Source: Bog-756 sp052326605 (GTDB lineage Bacteria; Actinomycetota; Acidimicrobiia; Acidimicrobiales; RAAP-2). From it: DNA of 64,000 nt. Location: assembly GCA_052326605.1 (NCBI GenBank), contig JBKQMB010000042.1:1-64000 (forward strand), in the 5' to 3' direction. Shown here piece by piece: positions 32,847-41,067 of this stretch. Each line of letters starts with the position of its first letter. Within the stretch, counting starts at the first letter, position 1. Under the pieces are notes generated by a model that was given only the letters and a program-made list of their open reading frames with translations, was not told the origin of the DNA and ran no database searches. Position numbers and translations under genes: made by a program.

Positions 32847-33785
32847 ATGTCCGAACGCTCCCGGTACCTGCCCCGCCGCTCCTGCATGTCATCACCAGGG
32901 TCGAACGAACGCTTTCTGGCCAAGGCACCCACCGTGCCGGCCGACATGAGCTTCCTCGACCTCGAGGACTCGGTGGCCCCGTCGGAGAAGGAGGCGGCCC
33001 GCGCCAAGGTGGCCGACGCCATCAAGAACCTCCCCTGGGACGACCGCGTGCTGTGTGTGCGGATCAATGCCTGGGACACCGAGTGGACCTACGGCGACGT
33101 GATCGAAGTGGTGTCCAACGCCGGGGAGCGGCTCGACGAGCTGATGCTTCCCAAGGTGCAGACCGCAGCCGAGGTGGTCGCCCTCCACCTGTTGCTCTCC
33201 CAGGTGGAGAAGAAGTGCGGGCTTCCGGTCGGGCACATCGGGATCGAGGCCCAGATCGAGACCACCCGCGGGCTGATCAATGTCGAGGAGATCTGTGCGG
33301 CCTCGCCCCGCCTCGAGACGATCATCTTCGGCCCGGCCGACTTCGCCGCCTCGATGGAGATGCCGGTCCTGACGGGCGGAGTGGCCATCCCCGAATACCC
33401 GGGTGACCACTTCAACTATGTGTTCTCCAAGATCCTCATGGCCGGCAGGGCCAACGGGCTCCAGGTGATCGACGGCCCGTTCCTCAAGATCCGCGAGCTC
33501 GACAGCCTCCGCGATTTCTGCCAGCGCACCCGGGTGCTCGGCTACGACGGCAAGTGGGCTCTGACGCCCGACCAGGTGGGCGTGCTCAACGAGGTGTACT
33601 CGCCCACCCAGGAGCAGTTCGACAAGGCGTGGCACATCTTGGACGCCTACCGCAAGGCCACCGAGCATGACCGGGCCGGTGCGGTCATGTTCGGTGACGA
33701 GATGATCGACGAGGCGTCCCGCAAGATGGCGACCAAGTTCGTCACCCGTGGCGAGCGCGCCGGACTGAGCCGGTCGTCAGGCTGA
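32847..33785 (+). CDS. CoA-ester lyase (HpcH/HpaI, malyl/citramalyl-CoA lyase-like)
   Basis: A 312-aa lyase of the citrate-lyase-beta/HpcH fold. RSCMSSPGSNERFLAKA and FLDLEDSVAPSEKEAARAK carry the Mg-binding acidic site, then MLPKVQTAAEV, IEAQIETTRGLINVEEICAASPRLETIIFGPADFAAS, and GKWALTPDQVGVLNEVYSPT. It is Mcl/CitE-like, cleaving or forming a malyl- or citramalyl-CoA type ester. TACCAT lies 6 nt before ATG 32847, giving a leaderless start. It is convergent with an Mcd-like acyl-CoA dehydrogenase, and a MaoC hydratase lies 5 kb on. Exact substrate inferred only. Confidence 0.88.
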   Translation: MSERSRYLPRRSCMSSPGSNERFLAKAPTVPADMSFLDLEDSVAPSEKEAARAKVADAIKNLPWDDRVLCVRINAWDTEWTYGDVIEVVSNAGERLDELMLPKVQTAAEVVALHLLLSQVEKKCGLPVGHIGIEAQIETTRGLINVEEICAASPRLETIIFGPADFAASMEMPVLTGGVAIPEYPGDHFNYVFSKILMAGRANGLQVIDGPFLKIRELDSLRDFCQRTRVLGYDGKWALTPDQVGVLNEVYSPTQEQFDKAWHILDAYRKATEHDRAGAVMFGDEMIDEASRKMATKFVTRGERAGLSRSSG

Positions 33786-33824
33786 AGCCGGCGAATCGGG
33801 GCCGGCGGGGCAGGAGCGCCCCGG

Positions 33825-35450
33825 TCAGCTGCCGGCGTTGCTCAACAGGCGGCGGGCGATCACCTTCAGGGCCAGGGTCTCGTCGGCGCCCTCGAAGATG
33901 GAGAGGACGCGGGCGTCGACGAAGTACCGGCTGACCGGGAACTCCTCCGCGTAGCCCATGCCGCCGTGGATCTGCAGCGCCTCCCGCGTGACCCACTCGG
34001 CCGCCCGGCACACGTACGCCTTGATCATCGACGCTTCGAGCGTGCCCTCGCCCTTCGACATCAGGCGGGCCACCTCGTAGGAGAACTGCCGGCATGCCTG
34101 GATGAGCACGGCCATCCTTGCCAGCTTGGCCCGGGTCAGCTGATATTCGACGATGGGCGCCCCGAACACGACCCGGTTGCGGGCGTAGTCGAGGGCCGCC
34201 TCGTAGGAGGCCTGCATCACCCCGAGGGCGCGGGCGGCGGTCTGCAGGCGCCCGTTCTCGAATCCCTGCATCTGCAGGTAGAAGCCCCTGCCCAGACCCC
34301 CGTCACCGCCGACAAGGTTGGCGTCGGGCACGAACCAGTTCTCGAAGGCCACCTCGTAGGAGTGCATCCCCCGGTAGCCGAGGGTGTCGATGGCCCGGCC
34401 CTCCATCCGTCCCGAGGAGTCCGACGGCCGCCCGTCGGACCCGGCCGCCTGGGTGAAGAGGAACCCGTGCCCGTCAGCCTGGGGCTTCTCCACCAGGAAC
34501 AGGGAAAGGCCCCGGTGGGCCTTCGACTTGTCGGGATCGGTGCGGGCCAACAACATGACCACGTCGGAGCGGGCGGCGAAGGTGCACCAGGTCTTCACCC
34601 CGTTGATCAGCCAGCCGCCCGCGGTGGGCACCGCGGAGGTGACCACGCCGGCGACGTCCGACCCGTAGTCGGGCTCGGTCACGGCCACGGCCCCCATCAC
34701 CTCGGCAGTGGCCAGCCGGGGCAGCCAGTGCTGCTTCTGCTCCTCGGTGCCGCCGTGGACGATGGCCCGGGTGAGGATCTCCGGCCGGGTGATGAGCGAG
34801 CCCCCGGCTCCCAGCGAGCCCCACGCCAGCTCTTCGGTGGCCACAACCATGGCCAGGTAGTCGGCCTCGCCACCGGTGGCGAACCCTCCGTACTCCTCGG
34901 GAACGGACATGCCGAAGCCGCCCATCTCCGCCATTCCCGTGATGATCTCCTCGGGGATGTCGGTGTTGGCCCGGTGGATGTGCTCTGCCCGCGGGCGGAT
35001 CTGCTCGTCGGCGAAGCGGTGGAAGGTCTCGCGCACCAGCTCGAAGTCGGCATCGAGGTGGCGGGGACCCTGCTGTTCGGCCAGTGAGGCCAGGAAGTCC
35101 GGGCCTCGGTAGGTGGCCACGAACTGCTCCGCGGGCGCCAACCAGTCGGCGCCGATGCCCCACTCCTTGGAGCGGCCGACGGTGCGGGACGCCAGGTCGG
35201 CCAGCGCGTCGGCGGTGAAGGCACAGGCGATCCGGGCCTCGATGTCCCCCTGCGCGCCGTAGGCGAGCACCGCGTCGGCGGTGCGGACGGCTGCGGCGGC
35301 ATGGGCCACGTCGTAGGCGAGTACTTGGACCTCGTCGGGCCCCCCCGCCGCGGCCATGGAAGAGATCCCGGCATCGACGACTGCCTGGGCCACGGCGATG
35401 GCGTCGGCTGCTGCTGCGAGATCAGGTGAGGGGAGCGGTTCGGTGGTCAC
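33825..35450 (-). CDS. Acyl-CoA dehydrogenase with N-terminal extension (Mcd-like)
   Basis: A 541-aa flavoprotein, larger than ordinary 380-aa acyl-CoA dehydrogenases. An Ala-rich N-terminal 130 residues precede a standard fold: ADFELVRETFHRFADEQIRP, GFGMSVPEEYGGF, AVAVTEPDYGSDVAG, TIDTLGYRGMHSYEV-type, ALQIHGGMGYAEEFPVSRYFVDARVLSIFEGADETLALKVIARRL. The extension and the LGYRGMHSYEVAF motif resemble (2S)-methylsuccinyl-CoA dehydrogenase of the ethylmalonyl-CoA pathway. TAACCT lies 6 nt before the GTG, so it is leaderless. The pathway role is inferred and no ccr is in the window. Confidence 0.88.
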   Translation of the reverse strand: MTTEPLPSPDLAAAADAIAVAQAVVDAGISSMAAAGGPDEVQVLAYDVAHAAAAVRTADAVLAYGAQGDIEARIACAFTADALADLASRTVGRSKEWGIGADWLAPAEQFVATYRGPDFLASLAEQQGPRHLDADFELVRETFHRFADEQIRPRAEHIHRANTDIPEEIITGMAEMGGFGMSVPEEYGGFATGGEADYLAMVVATEELAWGSLGAGGSLITRPEILTRAIVHGGTEEQKQHWLPRLATAEVMGAVAVTEPDYGSDVAGVVTSAVPTAGGWLINGVKTWCTFAARSDVVMLLARTDPDKSKAHRGLSLFLVEKPQADGHGFLFTQAAGSDGRPSDSSGRMEGRAIDTLGYRGMHSYEVAFENWFVPDANLVGGDGGLGRGFYLQMQGFENGRLQTAARALGVMQASYEAALDYARNRVVFGAPIVEYQLTRAKLARMAVLIQACRQFSYEVARLMSKGEGTLEASMIKAYVCRAAEWVTREALQIHGGMGYAEEFPVSRYFVDARVLSIFEGADETLALKVIARRLLSNAGS

Positions 35451-35510
35451 CTCCCAAGGTTACCGATCCGTGGATGGCGATCGGCACGGCCGTTCCCCTG
35501 GCGGGCAGCC

Positions 35511-36158
35511 TCAGCGTGCGGGCGCCTGGGCTACCACGGTCACCAGCGGGGGCAGCACCACGGGGTCGTCGCCGGGGTCGACGCCGGTCAGGACCTCGAG
35601 GTAGTCGGCCACCGGCCCCGGCCCGGCACCCGCAGGTGCCTCGGCCCAGGCGTCGACCGTGATCAGCCCGGCGTCGCGGGCCAGCGAGGGCAGTAGAGCG
35701 CCCACGTCGGGGTGGCGGGCCGACGGCATCGAAAACGGTTCGCCGCCGATCCGGCCGGCCGAGGTGATCGGCTCCTGGGCCACCACCCATCCTCCGGGAC
35801 GCACGGAGGCGGCCATCCGGGCCAGCACCACCGAGGGGTCCACCACGTGGAGGAGCAGGAACCGGCAGAAGGCGAGGTCGACGGCTTCGGGGAGGCGGAG
35901 ATCCTCGCCGGACTGGGTGATGGCCAGCACCTGGCTGTGCGCGGCGGCGGCCTCCGCCACCTCGTCGCGCGCTTTGGGATCGCTGTCCACCGCGTAGACC
36001 CGGCCCTCGCGCCCGACGATCTCGGCCAGCGCCACCGACACATCGCCCCCGCCGGCACCGACGTCGACGCACGTCCATCCGGGGCCGATGCCCAGCCGAT
36101 CGAGAGCGGTGGCCAACGGTCGTCGGTAGACGTCGTCTCTCAGGCCCCGGAACTCCAT
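35511..36158 (-). CDS. Class I SAM-dependent methyltransferase
   Basis: A 215-aa Rossmann methyltransferase. CVDVGAGGGDVSVALAEIVG is the SAM-binding motif I, VYAVDSDPKA the acidic loop, and DLAFCRFLLLHVVDPSVVLARM motif IV, with FRPGGWVVAQEP-like RPGGWVVAQEPI. TAACGT lies 6 nt before the ATG (leaderless). It is convergent with nothing and divergent from the DUF6941-like gene. The substrate is unknown. Confidence 0.87.
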   Translation of the reverse strand: MEFRGLRDDVYRRPLATALDRLGIGPGWTCVDVGAGGGDVSVALAEIVGREGRVYAVDSDPKARDEVAEAAAAHSQVLAITQSGEDLRLPEAVDLAFCRFLLLHVVDPSVVLARMAASVRPGGWVVAQEPITSAGRIGGEPFSMPSARHPDVGALLPSLARDAGLITVDAWAEAPAGAGPGPVADYLEVLTGVDPGDDPVVLPPLVTVVAQAPAR

Positions 36159-36309
36159 TGCGCCACGTTACCGGCCGCCGCCCGGGGGGTGGCAGGTGCT
36201 GCACGGGGCCAATCCCCCCGCCGGCAGGTTCCCGCTCGCAGCCATCGGGAGATCGGCCGCTGACCCCATCGAAATTCGCACCAGATCGGAGCCAGTAACC
36301 TCACCTTCC

Positions 36310-36741
36310 GTGAGAGTGACGATGATGTTGTGCGACGCTGCCCAGGTATCCGACGGCAAGCTCTATGTGCTGGGTGGTGGGTGGAGCATGACCGGGCCCG
36401 ACCCGGTGCCCTCGGCCATCGCACTCAAGATCGATGTGGGCTGGCACGAAGCCGAGGCGCCCCACCACTGGGAGCTCTTCCTCGAGGACGCGGACGGGCG
36501 CCCGGTCATGGTCGACACTCCCGACGGCGAGCATCCTGTCGAGGTGCGGGGGGAGTTCACCGTGGGGCGCCCTCCGGGCATCCCCGAGGGATCCCCGATC
36601 GACGTGGCGCTGGCCGTCAACCTCGGCCCCCTGCCGCTGACCCCCGGCACCCGCTACACCTGGCGCATGGCCATCGATGGCGAGTCGCAGTCGGACTGGG
36701 TGCTGGGGTTCACGACGCGGCCACTTCCCGTCCAGGACTGA
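36310..36741 (+). CDS. Small conserved protein of the DUF6941 type
   Basis: A 143-aa protein. MLCDAAQVSDGKLYVLGGGWSMTGPDPVPSAIALKIDVGW followed by a beta-rich body (LFLEDADGRPVMVD, VEVRGEFTVGRPPG, LAVNLGPLPLTPGTRYTWRMAID) is typical of a small actinobacterial family of unknown role. It looks like a beta-sandwich. TAACCT lies 8 nt before the GTG start, so leaderless. Not secreted. Confidence 0.72.
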   Translation: MRVTMMLCDAAQVSDGKLYVLGGGWSMTGPDPVPSAIALKIDVGWHEAEAPHHWELFLEDADGRPVMVDTPDGEHPVEVRGEFTVGRPPGIPEGSPIDVALAVNLGPLPLTPGTRYTWRMAIDGESQSDWVLGFTTRPLPVQD

Positions 36742-36750
36742 GCGAGGCCG

Positions 36751-37143
36751 GTGGCCGGGCTCGGCGCATCCCGGCTGAGTCGATGGTTCGCCGCAGGAGT
36801 GGTCGTCTCGGGGATTGCGGTCCTCGGGACGGTCGCCGTCCACACCACGTCGGCCTCCACGCTGGCCGCCCAGGCGGTGCAACGGTCAGCCGACCAGGCC
36901 AACGAACGCCTCTTCGACTGCCTTTCGGATCGGGCCCATCAACTGGTGTCCCCGTCCGAGCCCGTGCACATCCGGGGTGACGGCCTCGAGCAGGTCATCT
37001 ACCTCGAAGGCTCCATTGCCGCCTGGGCCTCCCTGACGCCCGGCGACCAACCGGCCTCGGTGACGCTGGACCTCGCGTCAGGCAGCGGCCCCGGATCGTG
37101 CGGCGGCTTCGTGCTGACCGCCGAGCACACCGGCCGGCAATGA
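36751..37143 (+). CDS. Membrane-anchored hypothetical protein
   Basis: A 130-aa protein. RLSRWFAAGVVVSGIAVLGTVAVHT is an N-terminal membrane anchor or signal. The exported part has one Cys (FDCLSDRAHQLV) and another near the end (GSCGGFVL), which could bond. It looks like an accessory subunit of the membrane protein that follows, with which it overlaps by 4 nt (ATGA). Not recognised. Confidence 0.65.
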   Translation: MAGLGASRLSRWFAAGVVVSGIAVLGTVAVHTTSASTLAAQAVQRSADQANERLFDCLSDRAHQLVSPSEPVHIRGDGLEQVIYLEGSIAAWASLTPGDQPASVTLDLASGSGPGSCGGFVLTAEHTGRQ

Positions 37144-38633
37144 CCGCCGACGTCGTGCGCACCGTGGTCGTGCTCTCACTTGCGGGGGCACTGCCCTCGA
37201 TGGCGCTGGCCGGAGTCCGGCCGGTGGCCCTGGCCGTCACCCCGCTGAGCGGGGCGGCCATCGCCGCGCTGGCCTCGACCTGCTGCCTGGCCATCGCCGG
37301 CGACCTGTGGGAGTGGTTCGTCGTGCTCGCTGCGCTGGCCGCGGCAGCGGTCCTCGCCGTCTGGGCCGTCCGCCCGGGCTCGCGCCCGTGGAGCCGGGAC
37401 GCCGGCGAGTGGTCGTGGCCGGTGCTCGGCGGCATGGCAGTGGTGATCGCCGTGGTCGTCTGGTCCCTGCGCGGACTGTCGGTGCCCGATGTCGGCTTCG
37501 ACGCCCGGATGTTGTGGGTACTGCGGGGTGCTTGGTTCGTCCACGGCCACGGGGTCGCACGAGGCGTACTCACGAATGTCTCCTACCAGTTCGCCGAGCC
37601 GAGTTTCCCCCCGCTCATCGGATCGGCGGCCGGCATCGGCTGGGTGGCCAACGGGATGGAGGTGGGCAGTGCCGCCTCGTTCCGGCTGGGACAGATCGTG
37701 GTCGGCGTCCTCAACGGTTGCGCCCTGGTCGCCCTGGGCACCGCCATGCTCCGGGTGTCGACCTCTGCCACCCGGCGGACCGGACATGTTCCGGACTGGG
37801 TGGCCGGCGTGGCGGCAGCAGTGGTGGCGGCACTGCTGTGCACAGCGGCCGCAGGATCGGCCGGGAGGTACCTCACCAACGGGTTCGCCGACGCGCCCTG
37901 GGTGTTCGCCGCTGCGTTCGCGGTGGTGTTCGGGCTGTTCCTGCCCGTGAGCCCCTCCAACCTCGGGGTGGCGGCGGTCGGCGTCGCCGTGGCCGGCCAG
38001 ATCAAGTTGGAGGGGACCTTTACCGCAGGTGCCGTCGTGGTGCTGTTGTCCCTGCGATATGCCTGGGCGGCGCCGTCGCGCCGGGGCCGGGTGGCGGCGG
38101 TGGTCGCCGGAGGAGCGGGGATTGCGGCGCTGGCCGCCTGGCCGATCCTCGCCTCGGCCCTCCATGCGGTGCCCGACGCCGACACGACGGGACCACGCAG
38201 CGGAACCATCGACGGGCGCCTTCATGCCACGGTCGATGCGTTCGGGGGCCATCTCCACCTCGTGCCGGTCGCCGCCGTGGTGGCGATCGTGGGTGCCCTG
38301 GTCCTGCGTGGGTCGCGCCGTCAGTTGGGAATCGGGAGCGACCTGGCGCTGTGGCTGGTCATGGCGTGCAACCTGGTTGTGGTGGCCGGCACCTACGTCT
38401 TCGGCACGACGACGATCCGTGTGTGGCTGGGGGTGTCGGTCGACCGGGTGGTCCTGTTCGCCGTGGTGATGGCGCTGGTCGACGTGGCGGTCTGGTCGTT
38501 GGTGGCGGTCGACCTGCTCCTGTCCGAGGGCACGCGGGTGTTCCACCGCCCGCCGGTCCCCCGGCCGTCGGGCGGTGGAACACCCACGGCGTTGGACGGC
38601 GGCCGCCCCGGCGTACTACACCAGCCACCATGA
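37140..38633 (+). CDS. Multi-pass membrane protein (GT-C-like)
   Basis: A 497-aa protein with about 12 hydrophobic segments. The loop after TM4 has LSVPDVGFDARMLWVLRGAWFVHGHG, an acidic loop placed as in GT-C glycosyltransferases. LIGSAAGIGWVANG and other conserved turns support this. It overlaps the preceding small membrane protein by 4 nt and the following MaoC gene by ATGA. A role in glycan or glycolipid transfer is inferred. The last 35 residues are Pro/Gly/Arg-rich and encode a strong DNA hairpin. Confidence 0.65.
   Translation: MTADVVRTVVVLSLAGALPSMALAGVRPVALAVTPLSGAAIAALASTCCLAIAGDLWEWFVVLAALAAAAVLAVWAVRPGSRPWSRDAGEWSWPVLGGMAVVIAVVVWSLRGLSVPDVGFDARMLWVLRGAWFVHGHGVARGVLTNVSYQFAEPSFPPLIGSAAGIGWVANGMEVGSAASFRLGQIVVGVLNGCALVALGTAMLRVSTSATRRTGHVPDWVAGVAAAVVAALLCTAAAGSAGRYLTNGFADAPWVFAAAFAVVFGLFLPVSPSNLGVAAVGVAVAGQIKLEGTFTAGAVVVLLSLRYAWAAPSRRGRVAAVVAGGAGIAALAAWPILASALHAVPDADTTGPRSGTIDGRLHATVDAFGGHLHLVPVAAVVAIVGALVLRGSRRQLGIGSDLALWLVMACNLVVVAGTYVFGTTTIRVWLGVSVDRVVLFAVVMALVDVAVWSLVAVDLLLSEGTRVFHRPPVPRPSGGGTPTALDGGRPGVLHQPP
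38536..38585. terminator. 17-bp perfect hairpin inside the 3' end of the membrane-protein gene
   Basis: Arms 38536-38552 (GGGTGTTCCACCGCCCG) and 38569-38585 are exact complements with a 16-nt loop. The hairpin lies 48 bp before the stop of the membrane protein and inside its coding region. It could limit transcription into the MaoC gene, or the true 3' end of the membrane-protein gene may have been extended past an old terminator. No U tract. Confidence 0.5.
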
Positions 38634-39142
38634 CCACCTACGACCGCCCCTTCGGCCGCTACTTCGAGGACTTCGAGCCGGGTGACGTGTATCGCCATTG
38701 GCCCGGCAAGACCATCACCGAGGCCGACGACCACCTGTTCTGCATGATCACCATGAACCACCACCCCCTGCACACCAACGCCTGGTTCGCCGAGAACGAG
38801 ACCGTGCAGGGGAAGAACGTGGTGGTGGGCAACTTGGTCTACTCCCTGGCACTGGGCATGAGCGTCCCCGATGTCAGCGGGATGGCCATCGCCAACCTCG
38901 AGGTCGAGTCCCTGATCCACCGGGCGCCGACCTTCCACGGGGACACCATCTACGCGGAGACCAAGGTCATCGCCAAGGCGGAATCGAAGTCACGGGACGA
39001 CCGCGGCGTGGTGACGGTCGAGACCAAGGCGTTCAACCAGCGTGGCGACGAAGTGTGCTTCTTCCGGCGGAAGGTCATGGTCTGGAAGCAGGCCGCCGCC
39101 CCGGTGCGCCGCCGCCCCTACGGGGACGACGTCTGGGGTTGA
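38630..39142 (+). CDS. MaoC-family hydratase/dehydratase
   Basis: A 170-aa hot-dog hydratase. FGRYFEDFEPGDVYRHWPGKTITEADDHLFCMITMNHHPLHTNAWFAE is the MaoC signature (Asp and His in the D-x-x-x-x-x-H position), followed by FHGDTIYAETKVIAKAESKSRDDRG. Such enzymes hydrate or dehydrate beta-hydroxy/enoyl-CoA, including mesaconyl- or itaconyl-CoA. ATG overlaps the membrane protein's stop. The nearby CoA-ester lyase and Mcd-like dehydrogenase suggest a C5-dicarboxyl-CoA role; inference. Confidence 0.88.
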   Translation: MTTYDRPFGRYFEDFEPGDVYRHWPGKTITEADDHLFCMITMNHHPLHTNAWFAENETVQGKNVVVGNLVYSLALGMSVPDVSGMAIANLEVESLIHRAPTFHGDTIYAETKVIAKAESKSRDDRGVVTVETKAFNQRGDEVCFFRRKVMVWKQAAAPVRRRPYGDDVWG

Positions 39143-39158
39143 GCGGAACGGCCGGCCG

Positions 39159-40121
39159 ATGACCCGGGGACGGGTCGCGTTCCGACGCGACGCCGTCGGG
39201 AGCTTCGAGGGGGTGAGGGCGATTCGCCCGCCCGCGCAGGTCCGCGCCCTCGGCCGTGCCGTCGAACAGTGGGGGACCGCGACGGGCGCCGACTCCCGAC
39301 GAGCCGCACTGCCGTGGCGATCGACCCGGGACCCCTGGGCCGTGCTGGTGAGCGAGGTGATGGCCCAACAGACCCAGCTGGCCAGGGTGGTGCCGGCCTA
39401 CCTCCGATTCCTCGAGATGTTCCCCACGCCGGCAGCATGCGCGGGCGCACCCTTGGGCGACGTGCTGCGGGCCTGGGAGGGGATGGGCTACAACCGCCGC
39501 GCCCGCAACCTGCACCGGGCTGCCGATGCACTCGTTGCCGAACACGGCGGTGCCGTCCCCGCCGACCTCGGCGCCCTGCTGACGCTCCCGGGCGTGGGCC
39601 CTTACACGGCCCGGGCGGTGTTGGCCTTCGCCTTCAGGCACGACATGGGGGTGGTGGACACCAACGCCGGAAGGGTGCTGTCGAGGGCGGTGGCCGGCCG
39701 GCCGCTGCGCCCCGCCGAGGCCCAGGCGCTGGTGGACGCCATGGTGCCCGCCGGGGGCGGGTGGCAGTTCGGCCAGGCCCTGCTCGACCTTGGTGCCATG
39801 GTGTGCGTTGCCGCAAGGCCCCGGTGCGGCGACTGCCCCATCCGGCCCCGCTGCAGATGGGCGTCGGCCGGCCGGGGCGGTCCGGACCCCGCCCGGGGCT
39901 CGGCGGCGGTCTCGACGGCGCAGACGGTGTTCGCCGGATCCGACCGGCAGGGTCGGGGCCGGCTCGTCGATGCGTTGCGGAGGGCGCCCGTGACTCCGGA
40001 CCGGGTCTCGGCTGCGATGGGATGGGAGGACGAGCCGGGACGGGCTGCCCGGGTGGTGGAGAGTCTCATCGGGGACGGGTTGGTGGCCCGTGACGACTGC
40101 GGAGTGCTCCGCCTCCCCTAG
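39159..40121 (+). CDS. mutY: A/G-specific adenine DNA glycosylase MutY
   Basis: A 320-aa base-excision repair enzyme. SEVMAQQTQLARVVPAYLRFLE gives the catalytic Glu, LPGVGPYTARAVLAFAFRHDMGVVDTN is the HhH-GPD motif with the catalytic Asp, and CVAARPRCGDCPIRPRC is the C-x6-C-x2-C-x5-C [4Fe-4S] loop. It removes A opposite 8-oxoG. The usual Nudix-like C-terminus is replaced by a short winged-helix-like tail, as in many actinobacteria. It ends at a hairpin that contains its stop codon. Its start is 17 bp after the MaoC stop. Confidence 0.93.
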   Translation: MTRGRVAFRRDAVGSFEGVRAIRPPAQVRALGRAVEQWGTATGADSRRAALPWRSTRDPWAVLVSEVMAQQTQLARVVPAYLRFLEMFPTPAACAGAPLGDVLRAWEGMGYNRRARNLHRAADALVAEHGGAVPADLGALLTLPGVGPYTARAVLAFAFRHDMGVVDTNAGRVLSRAVAGRPLRPAEAQALVDAMVPAGGGWQFGQALLDLGAMVCVAARPRCGDCPIRPRCRWASAGRGGPDPARGSAAVSTAQTVFAGSDRQGRGRLVDALRRAPVTPDRVSAAMGWEDEPGRAARVVESLIGDGLVARDDCGVLRLP

Positions 40122-40146
40122 ATGATCCCTTGGAATTGATCATCTA
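40119..40146. terminator. Bidirectional hairpin formed by two convergent stop codons
   Basis: TAGATGATC (40119-40127) pairs exactly with GATCATCTA (40138-40146), loop 10 nt. The left TAG is the mutY stop and the right CTA is the stop of the opposite hydrolase gene. It is a perfect symmetric terminator-like site between convergent genes. Confidence 0.7.
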
Positions 40147-41013
40147 GGCGGTCAGGAAGCGGATGATGTGGTCGTTGACCTCGTCGGGCTTCTCCACGTG
40201 GAGGAAGTGCCCGGCTCCCTCGATGACCACGACCTCCGACCCGGGTGCCAGGTGGTCGGCAACCGGGCCGATCACCTCGATGCCCATGCAGCCGTCATCC
40301 GCGCCGTGCAGGTACAGGATCGGCTGCGGGGCCGTCGTGTTGCCGGCCGCCTGGGCGGCAGCGGCCTCCGGGTCGTCCGGCGGGCCGGCGAACATTGCCC
40401 GGTAGTACCCGATGGCAGCGCCCAGGCTTTCGGGAGCGGCCAGCGCCTTCTTGACCTGTGCGGCATCCCAGGACCCGTCGAAGCCCGGTGACCAGGCCGC
40501 CCAGAGGCGGTCGATGAAGACGAAGTCGTCGACGGCCACTCCGTACTCGGCGAGCGCCGTCTGGAAGAAGAAGATGTACCAGCTGCGGTGCAACTGGTCG
40601 AAGGCGAAGAACCGCTCACCCATCGACCGCTGGGGCGGCACTGCGGCGGTGACCGCTATCCGCCAGCGATCGGGCTGGAAGGCCGCCGCTCCGTAGGTCA
40701 TCATCGCCCCCCAGTCGTGCCCGATGATCACGGCGTCCCCGTCGCCACCGAGGGCCTCGTGGAGAGCGCAGGCGTCGAGGGCGAGTGTCCCGGTGTCGTA
40801 GCGGCCGTCCTCGGGCACCGACGTGGGCGCGTATCCGCGCAGGTAGGGCGCCACGGCGTGGTACCCGGCATCGGCCAGGCGGGGGAGCAGGTGGCGCCAG
40901 GTGTGGGGGGTGTCCGGGAAGCCGTGCAGGCACAGGGCGAGCGGCCCGTCCTCAGGGCCTTCGCCCAGGTAGGCGAACTCGACACCGTTGGCATTCACCG
41001 TGTGTTGATCCAT
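40144..41013 (-). CDS. Alpha/beta hydrolase (epoxide-hydrolase/haloalkane type)
   Basis: A 289-aa hydrolase. Oxyanion turn LCLHGFPDTPHTWRHLL, nucleophile Asp in IIGHDWGAMM, a cap with tyrosines, and C-terminal GAGHFLHVEKPDEVN giving His are all visible. The Asp nucleophile and HGFP motif suit epoxide hydrolases or haloacid relatives. TACCCT lies 7 nt before the ATG at 41013, so a leaderless start is likely. It ends in the shared hairpin with mutY. Confidence 0.88.
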   Translation of the reverse strand: MDQHTVNANGVEFAYLGEGPEDGPLALCLHGFPDTPHTWRHLLPRLADAGYHAVAPYLRGYAPTSVPEDGRYDTGTLALDACALHEALGGDGDAVIIGHDWGAMMTYGAAAFQPDRWRIAVTAAVPPQRSMGERFFAFDQLHRSWYIFFFQTALAEYGVAVDDFVFIDRLWAAWSPGFDGSWDAAQVKKALAAPESLGAAIGYYRAMFAGPPDDPEAAAAQAAGNTTAPQPILYLHGADDGCMGIEVIGPVADHLAPGSEVVVIEGAGHFLHVEKPDEVNDHIIRFLTA

Positions 41014-41067
41014 GTCCCGGAGGGTACCTCGGGGTCGGGCCGGCGCCGCGGCTAGCCTGCTCCTTCT

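Noticed and set aside
33801..33830. Stem-loop between the convergent CoA-ester lyase and acyl-CoA dehydrogenase genes
   Set aside because: Only a 6-bp core with bulges pairs, which is too weak to call as a terminator in this GC-rich background.
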